From: an uncultured Eubacteriales bacterium | GTDB taxonomy: Bacteria; Bacillota; Clostridia; Christensenellales; Borkfalkiaceae | Direction of reading: 5' to 3' | Assembly: GCA_900547645.1 (NCBI GenBank) | Contig: URHP01000051.1 | Span: 1-11,381, forward strand | DNA: 11,381 nucleotides | Shown here: one piece after another, positions 6,694 through 11,381 of the stretch | Layout of the letters: each line of letters starts with the position of its first letter | Position numbering within the stretch: position 1 is the first letter of the stretch | Program-made: the position numbers and the translations under genes | Notes under the pieces: generated by a model | Told to the model about the DNA's origin: nothing | The model's input: the letters and a program-made list of their open reading frames with translations, nothing else | Databases searched by the model: none

Positions 6694-9264
6694 TTATTCT
6701 GCGAAGTAAGCGGCAAGCGCTTTTTCTTCGAACAGTTTGCGCAGTCTTGCGCCGATGACTTCCGCCATCCACTCATAACCGTCGTCGTTGGGGTGAATGG
6801 AATCGCTCATCATGGAAGAGAGCGCGCTGTCGCCGACGGCGTCCATATCGCGGTAGAAGTAGAAGTCGATGATCTCGATGCCCCACTTCTCCTGCACGTT
6901 GTAGAGCGCGGCAACAAGCTGTTCGTAGTTGGCATTGTTGAACTTGGGATTGGTGTAGAACACCACGTCCGCGCCCCACGTCTCACGCGCATAGGCGATG
7001 ATGTATTCGATCGCGCCGATCGTCGTCGAAACGTCGAAATCCTCCATGTCCGTACTGTCGGAGACCGAACCCATCGGCACGTTGTTGGTTGCATCGTTCG
7101 TGGAAAGCTGGACAAAGAGCACTTCGGGAGCCTGATCTGTCGGGAAGTTCTTCAGGCGATCGACATACGAACTCGAATTGGTCTGTGCGAGCGTAGTGCC
7201 GCTGACCGCCTCTTTTTCGTACTCCACGCCGAGCGCCGCGGCAACCTTTTCGACAAACGACACGCCGTTGTTCGTCGCGCCGTAGGTAACGGAGGAACCG
7301 AGGAAGTAATAGACGGGTTTTTCCTCCGCCGTGACGCTTGCCGTCGATTCGGTCCAGCTGTCCGCCGCCGAAATATCCGACTCCGTTCCGCCCGAAACGA
7401 CGACGAGTTTGAACAGCATATCCGAAGGCTTGGTGATATATGCGATCGTCACGGTATTCTCCCCCGCGGCAAGCGCAAATTCATATTTCAGGCTGGATTC
7501 GCCCACGCCCGTCCAGACGGTCGACGCCGTGTCGATGACTTCGCCGTTGACCAGAACGACATAGGCGGAAGCCTCGTTGAGGTCCTCGTTCTTCACATAG
7601 AGCGCGCCGCTCTGACCTTCCAGCGCGCTGAATGTTCTCGTCTGCTGCGTAACGGTCATATCCGCAGCGATCTCCCCTGCGACGCCGCCCGAAAGCTCGA
7701 ACGCATCCGTAAAGTCGATGGTCTGCGGCACGTGCGCCAGATACTTCGCATCCGCGGGATCGGTGGTTGCGTAATAGTCGGTGACTTCCAGCCCGTAGTT
7801 GAAAGAGCGGATGCCCAGAACGGCACGGCTGTCGTTCGTCGCATTGTACGCGTACGAGAGGACGAGCGTGTCGCCCGAATACAGATAGACCTGCGAACCC
7901 GTGTAAGCGATCTTCATGGTGATCGTCTTGTCCTGCAGATCGAACGCACCGTTCGTACCGGAGATCGTCGTCCAGGAACCCCAGCCGTTTCTTGCACGGT
8001 TGTAGCCGAGCGAAGTACCCGCGACATTGTCGACGCTGACGGCGACGTCGGTGCCGATATAGGCGTCCACATAGCAGAACAGACCGTTATACGCCGCGCC
8101 GTCGAAGAGCATGAAGCCGAACTTACCCCAGCGCTCGCTCGCATATACGCCCGTGAGCCGGAAGGTCGCTTCGGCGTACATGATCTCGCCGCCCACCGTA
8201 TCGCGGAAAATCAGATTGTTGTCCTTTTTATCGGTATTGTCGAGCACCGCGATCCTGTCGGGCGCGGCGCTGTCCGTATCGCCGCCGAGATCCCAGGACT
8301 CGCCCTGCTCGATGCCGCCCGCACTGCCGAATGTGGCGGACTCGCTGTAGAATTCGTTTTTGACGTAACCGTTATTGGCGGAAAGCACCGGATAGGTATT
8401 GGGACGGGAAACCGTTCCCGCATCCGTCACCGTCTTTGTAATGGAGACGGGCGACGTCATGTTGCCGTTGACGAACATGGGATACAGCGTGATCCCGCCG
8501 ATTGCGTCTGCCTCGGAACCGATGCCGAGGACGGAATAGGCAAGCGATGCGGTCACCTTATAGCCGATGACCTCGCCTTCCGGCGCCCACGGCTTGACGG
8601 TCACGTCCAGCCCGTCCACCGTACTCTGCGCATATGCGCCGTTTTCGCCGCGGTAGGTGTTTACCGTACCGTTGCGGAACGCCTCCAGCGCGACGTTCGA
8701 ACGTCCCACCGCATAGGCGGATTCGGACGTACCGAAATACATCTTCACGCTGTCCACGTCTTCGTTGACTTCCCGATCCTCTGCCCAGACGGAAAGTTCC
8801 AGCGCGCTGTCGCCGAACGTATACGTCCAGATGCTCTTTGCCATCACGCGGTTGAGATAGGCGTTGAGCCGGAAGGCGTACTCCGCAGGCGCGGCATCCG
8901 TTGCGGGCAATTCGGCAAACGTACAGCCGACGGTGACGTTTTCCGCAGGCATGGCGAAGATCACCTGATTGTCTTTGAGGGAATATTCGTCTTCGCCCAC
9001 ATAGATCACGTCCGTGCCGTAGCCCTCATCGGGAGAAACGGTGACGGTGACAAGTTCGCCCTCGTCCGCCGTTCTGCGGTCGGTCGCGACCGAGCCGTGC
9101 TGCGTCTCCGAAATCGTGATCTGATAGGCGCCGTCCTCCTCGATCCCGCTGTTTGCACCGCCGTCGTCCGCCGCGTTGTCATCGCACGCGGCAAGTCCGA
9201 TGCAGCCGGCCAAAGCAAACGCGAGCGTCAGCAATATGAGAAATCCTCTGCATTTTTTCTTCAT
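6694..9264 (-). CDS. Modular lipoprotein with C-terminal SGNH/GDSL hydrolase domain
   Basis: The protein has 856 residues. The lipoprotein signal contains two possible lipoboxes, LAGC (Cys21) and LAAC (Cys27). The second is followed by an acidic stretch, so it is the better candidate. In order: a divergent InlB B-repeat-like domain (46-117, with GSVATD, SPDEGY and AMPAENVTV), a CBM9/DOMON-like domain (about 127-290), a LamG/concanavalin-like beta-sandwich (about 320-505), another beta-sandwich (514-625), and the SGNH hydrolase (650-845). Catalytic blocks are FLGSSVTYG (Ser658), SGTT, STND (Asn723) and DSIH (Asp821, His824). The SGNH domain is a close paralogue of the one in the beta-helix protein, roughly half identical by eye. 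The start at 9264 has AAGGAG 6 nt upstream and begins at the signal peptide; a longer frame to 9321 lacks support. Likely a membrane-anchored, outward-facing glycan esterase; the substrate is unknown. Confidence 0.9.
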   Translation of the reverse strand: MKKKCRGFLILLTLAFALAGCIGLAACDDNAADDGGANSGIEEDGAYQITISETQHGSVATDRRTADEGELVTVTVSPDEGYGTDVIYVGEDEYSLKDNQVIFAMPAENVTVGCTFAELPATDAAPAEYAFRLNAYLNRVMAKSIWTYTFGDSALELSVWAEDREVNEDVDSVKMYFGTSESAYAVGRSNVALEAFRNGTVNTYRGENGAYAQSTVDGLDVTVKPWAPEGEVIGYKVTASLAYSVLGIGSEADAIGGITLYPMFVNGNMTSPVSITKTVTDAGTVSRPNTYPVLSANNGYVKNEFYSESATFGSAGGIEQGESWDLGGDTDSAAPDRIAVLDNTDKKDNNLIFRDTVGGEIMYAEATFRLTGVYASERWGKFGFMLFDGAAYNGLFCYVDAYIGTDVAVSVDNVAGTSLGYNRARNGWGSWTTISGTNGAFDLQDKTITMKIAYTGSQVYLYSGDTLVLSYAYNATNDSRAVLGIRSFNYGLEVTDYYATTDPADAKYLAHVPQTIDFTDAFELSGGVAGEIAADMTVTQQTRTFSALEGQSGALYVKNEDLNEASAYVVLVNGEVIDTASTVWTGVGESSLKYEFALAAGENTVTIAYITKPSDMLFKLVVVSGGTESDISAADSWTESTASVTAEEKPVYYFLGSSVTYGATNNGVSFVEKVAAALGVEYEKEAVSGTTLAQTNSSSYVDRLKNFPTDQAPEVLFVQLSTNDATNNVPMGSVSDSTDMEDFDVSTTIGAIEYIIAYARETWGADVVFYTNPKFNNANYEQLVAALYNVQEKWGIEIIDFYFYRDMDAVGDSALSSMMSDSIHPNDDGYEWMAEVIGARLRKLFEEKALAAYFAE
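6988..7017 (-). repeat. 30-bp direct repeat, copy 2 (inside SGNH domain)
   Basis: Identical to 1421-1450, in the same frame and at the same position of the paralogous SGNH domain (residues about 750-759 of this protein). Confidence 0.85.
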
Positions 9265-9270
9265 GAAAGT

Positions 9271-9276
9271 CTCCTT
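9271..9276 (-). promoter_or_regulatory. Ribosome binding site of the modular SGNH lipoprotein gene
   Basis: AAGGAG lies 6 nt before the ATG at 9264 and fixes the start at the signal-peptide methionine, not at the earlier in-frame codon at 9321. Confidence 0.88.
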
Positions 9277-9287
9277 TTCGATCTCCC

Positions 9288-9309
9288 CTCCCCGCATCCG
9301 TACGGGGAG
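9288..9309 (-). other. Intercistronic hairpin between the two genes of the upstream operon
   Basis: CTCCCCG (9288-9294) and CGGGGAG (9303-9309) form a perfect 7-bp GC-rich stem with an 8-nt loop in the 60-nt gap. No T run follows on the minus strand, so it is not a standard terminator. It could be a processing or stability element that sets the relative amounts of the two products. No promoter is obvious in the gap, so the genes are probably co-transcribed. Confidence 0.45.
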
Positions 9310-9324
9310 AGGAGCACGCATCCG

Positions 9325-11334
9325 TTATTCCGCCTGCGCGCCCGCCACCGCGACTGCCGCCAGCGAGCAGTTGCCGCTGAACGACGAATAGCGATAGATC
9401 ACGAACGTAAGCGCTTCGCCGCTCGTCTGCGTCACTTCATAGCTGAGCTGATACGCCTTGGTAACATTGTCCTCTTCCGTTGCGATCTGCTCATCGGAAA
9501 GAAGCGTTCCGTTGGAATCGTACACAGCAACATGATATGTGCTCTTCCAGCCGGCGACAAACAGATGCACGGTATCGCCCTGTGCCACGGTGATCGTAAC
9601 GCCGACCGCGCTGCCGCAGATGCCGTTGTTGGTTCCGAGCGGATTGTCGCTGTCCACCCCGTTCGCGGTCCACGTTGTGCCGTCCGTCCAGGTAAACGTG
9701 CCATAATAATCCCAGAACTGATTTTTTTCGCCGAGCGTTGCCGTATTGATCGCCGTACCGCCGTTCTTTTCGTCCGACCCCTGATTTTCATAATTGGGAT
9801 AGAACCAATCCTTTGTGCCGAGTTCCGTAAGCGAATAGACGTTCTGATTGCTCGTCATTTCCGTTTTGACAGGGGTGGAAAGCGCGGTCGCTGCGGCTTT
9901 GCCTTCGCCGAGCACCGCAATTGCCACAATGGAAGCATTCCCTCCCCCGGCGGAATTGACGCGCACTTCCAGCACGACCTCATTCTTCTCCGCCATCAGC
10001 CGTACGGGGAAGGCGACCAGATAAGCAACCGAATCCGTCGCCGTGAACGACTGCGTCGCGAGTTTTTCGCCGGCAAGCCAGAGTTCCGTCGTATTGGTCG
10101 CATTATATGCGCCGGTATAGACGCGGATCTCGCGCACGTCCGCCGTCAGCTTCACGAAGACGGAGGCGCTGCCGTTTTGCGCGGTGTGCTTGCCGTTGCT
10201 GCAGCTGTCCCATGCGAGATTGTTCCCCGCGCTGTTGTACCACTCCATCGTCGCCTTATAGTCGCCGAAGTTCCCGGGCTGATCGGCGACGTTGCTCTGC
10301 GTGACGTACTGCTGCGCGTTGAGCATATAATTGGTTTTGCCGTCCTGCCAATGCTGCCAATAGAGCGTTTCGTATCCTTCCTCGCTCTCCAAAGCGGAGA
10401 GCGTGACATGCTGTCCCGAAATATTCTCCGCCGTTGCCTCGCCCGCCGTGACGGGAGATGCAACGGTGATCTTGCATTCGAGGGGCTCCGTTTCGCCCGC
10501 GACGGTCGCCGTGATCGTTGCGGTCCCTACGCCGACCGCCGTCACGTTGCCGTTTTCATCGACGGAAACGATATTGTCGTTTTCCGACTGCCAGGTGATC
10601 TCGGGCATGACGAGCGGTTCTTCGGGAGAGACTTCGATGACGAGCTGCGTCTGTGCCGAAAGATCGAGCGCAAGCTCCTCCTGTGCAAAGCTGTAGACGT
10701 AATCGACTGCTTCCGTGCTCACTCTGATCGTGCAAAGAAGCGCGATGCCCTCGGCAGTCGTGACCTGAATGGTCGTTTCCCCCGCCGTCAGCGCCGTCAC
10801 AAGGCCGGTATCCGCATCCACCGTTGCAACTTCCGGAGAGGAAGAAGCAAATTTGGCGCCCGTTACGGATTCACCGTCCGTACGGGTGAGAGAAAGCTGA
10901 AGGGTATCGCCTGCTTTCAGTTCGGCAGACGTCTGACTGAGCGTATAGGCATACCCCTTGACCGCTGCCGCCGCAAATGCACAGTTATTGCCCACTTTAT
11001 ACAGAAGGAACGTGAGCGTATCTGCCTTTGTTGCCGAAACGTCAAACGTGAGCGCACAATGTACAGACGATCCCTGAATATAGCGTACCACGGAACCGTT
11101 GTAGATCATATTTCCGTCGCCGTCGATGACGCTCATGTAGCCCGTTCCGTCATTGACGCCCACATACAGGATGACCTGCTGCGTCAGCTGATCGACCTTC
11201 ACGTCAATCCGGATGCTGTTCCCGAAGCGCGTGTTGTTGGTTCCCTTGTCGTTGCAGTCGTTGTCAATGGGAGAAGTCGGATACGCCGTACCGTCCGTCC
11301 ACTTGAACGCCGCGCTGTATGCCCAATCATATCC
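9325..11334 (-). CDS. Modular Big2-domain protein with three copies of an unnamed beta-rich domain, 5' end missing
   Basis: The 669 residues present are open at the N-terminus: the gene runs to the last biological base (11334). The frame continues into the adapter, giving a false start (GTG at 11349, residues MYKRQ). Counting from 11334: domain copy 1 (partial, 1-126), a Big2-like Ig fold (128-206, with SSSPEVATVDADTGLVTALTAGETTIQV), a second Big2-like fold (219-291, with NDNIVSVDENGNVTAVGVGTATITA), copy 2 (310-476) and copy 3 (500-669). Copies 1 and 3 share a W-T-D-G-T motif and a D-x(4)-GTNN-type motif; all three end in a small-residue strand (AAAAVKG, IVAIAVLG, AAVAVAG). No catalytic motif is seen. 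It is probably a surface protein that binds glycan or protein. It precedes the SGNH lipoprotein by 60 nt. Signal and anchor are unknown because the N-terminus is missing. Confidence 0.85.
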   Translation of the reverse strand, partial: GYDWAYSAAFKWTDGTAYPTSPIDNDCNDKGTNNTRFGNSIRIDVKVDQLTQQVILYVGVNDGTGYMSVIDGDGNMIYNGSVVRYIQGSSVHCALTFDVSATKADTLTFLLYKVGNNCAFAAAAVKGYAYTLSQTSAELKAGDTLQLSLTRTDGESVTGAKFASSSPEVATVDADTGLVTALTAGETTIQVTTAEGIALLCTIRVSTEAVDYVYSFAQEELALDLSAQTQLVIEVSPEEPLVMPEITWQSENDNIVSVDENGNVTAVGVGTATITATVAGETEPLECKITVASPVTAGEATAENISGQHVTLSALESEEGYETLYWQHWQDGKTNYMLNAQQYVTQSNVADQPGNFGDYKATMEWYNSAGNNLAWDSCSNGKHTAQNGSASVFVKLTADVREIRVYTGAYNATNTTELWLAGEKLATQSFTATDSVAYLVAFPVRLMAEKNEVVLEVRVNSAGGGNASIVAIAVLGEGKAAATALSTPVKTEMTSNQNVYSLTELGTKDWFYPNYENQGSDEKNGGTAINTATLGEKNQFWDYYGTFTWTDGTTWTANGVDSDNPLGTNNGICGSAVGVTITVAQGDTVHLFVAGWKSTYHVAVYDSNGTLLSDEQIATEEDNVTKAYQLSYEVTQTSGEALTFVIYRYSSFSGNCSLAAVAVAGAQAE

Positions 11335-11381
11335 CTGTCTCTTATACACATCTGACGCTGCCGACGAATAGCCTTGTGTAG
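11335..11381. other. Illumina Nextera (Tn5) adapter left on the contig end: artefact
   Basis: The plus strand reads the Tn5 mosaic end CTGTCTCTTATACACATCT (11335-11353), the rest of the Nextera read-1 adapter GACGCTGCCGACGA (11354-11367), an 8-base index ATAGCCTT (11368-11375; reverse complement AAGGCTAT, which I recall as Nextera index S520) and GTGTAG (11376-11381), the start of reverse-complemented P5. The order and spacing match the library construct exactly. These bases are not from the organism. Confidence 0.99.

Noticed and set aside
9265..9321. An earlier start for the SGNH lipoprotein at 9321
   Set aside because: The extension covers the intercistronic hairpin and the RBS and puts a charged stretch before the signal peptide.
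11335..11349. GTG start and MYKRQ N-terminus for the last minus-strand gene
   Set aside because: These codons are the Tn5 mosaic end of the Nextera adapter, so the gene is really open at 11334.
6682..11355. A 1557-codon open frame on the plus strand
   Set aside because: It is antisense to the SGNH lipoprotein and the Big2 protein, begins inside the terminator, and runs into the sequencing adapter. Its composition is Arg-rich with low complexity and it has no recognisable domain.

Overview
The window looks like the end of a metagenome-assembled contig from a Gram-positive, Clostridia-like bacterium, probably a gut anaerobe. This rests on moderately high GC, near-consensus sigma-A promoters, GGAGG-type ribosome binding sites, U-tailed hairpin terminators, and lipoproteins and Sec-exported modular proteins carrying Big2-, CBM9- and InlB-repeat-like domains. 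The taxon is an inference; no rRNA or marker gene is present. The last 47 bases (11335-11381) are not biological: they are an Illumina Nextera/Tn5 adapter with its index and the first bases of P5.

All recognised genes lie on the minus strand, so transcription runs from high to low coordinates. Upstream operon (11334 to 6694): a modular protein truncated by the contig end (three copies of an unnamed beta-rich domain plus two Big2-like domains), followed 60 nt later by a large lipoprotein with a C-terminal SGNH/GDSL hydrolase domain. It ends in a perfect 23-bp inverted-repeat terminator. Second operon (promoter near 6543, terminator near 1114): a lipoprotein with three CBM9-like domains, followed 12 nt later by a Sec-secreted protein with two long beta-helix blocks and a C-terminal SGNH domain closely related to the first. 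Third unit: a PPP-type metallophosphoesterase (384-1070) with its own promoter, possibly leaderless, and its own terminator. Fourth unit: the first 47 codons of a Ca2+/Na+ antiporter running off the left edge, also with its own promoter.

The main biological point is the repeated layout [non-catalytic surface binding protein -> modular protein ending in an SGNH hydrolase]. The two SGNH domains are clear paralogues and share a 30-bp identical DNA stretch, yet each is fused to quite different accessory modules. The simplest reading is a locus for de-esterifying (for example de-O-acetylating) extracellular or cell-surface glycan, with the partner proteins binding the substrate. The substrate, and the esterase activity itself, are inference. 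No glycosidase, transporter or regulator is seen in the window.
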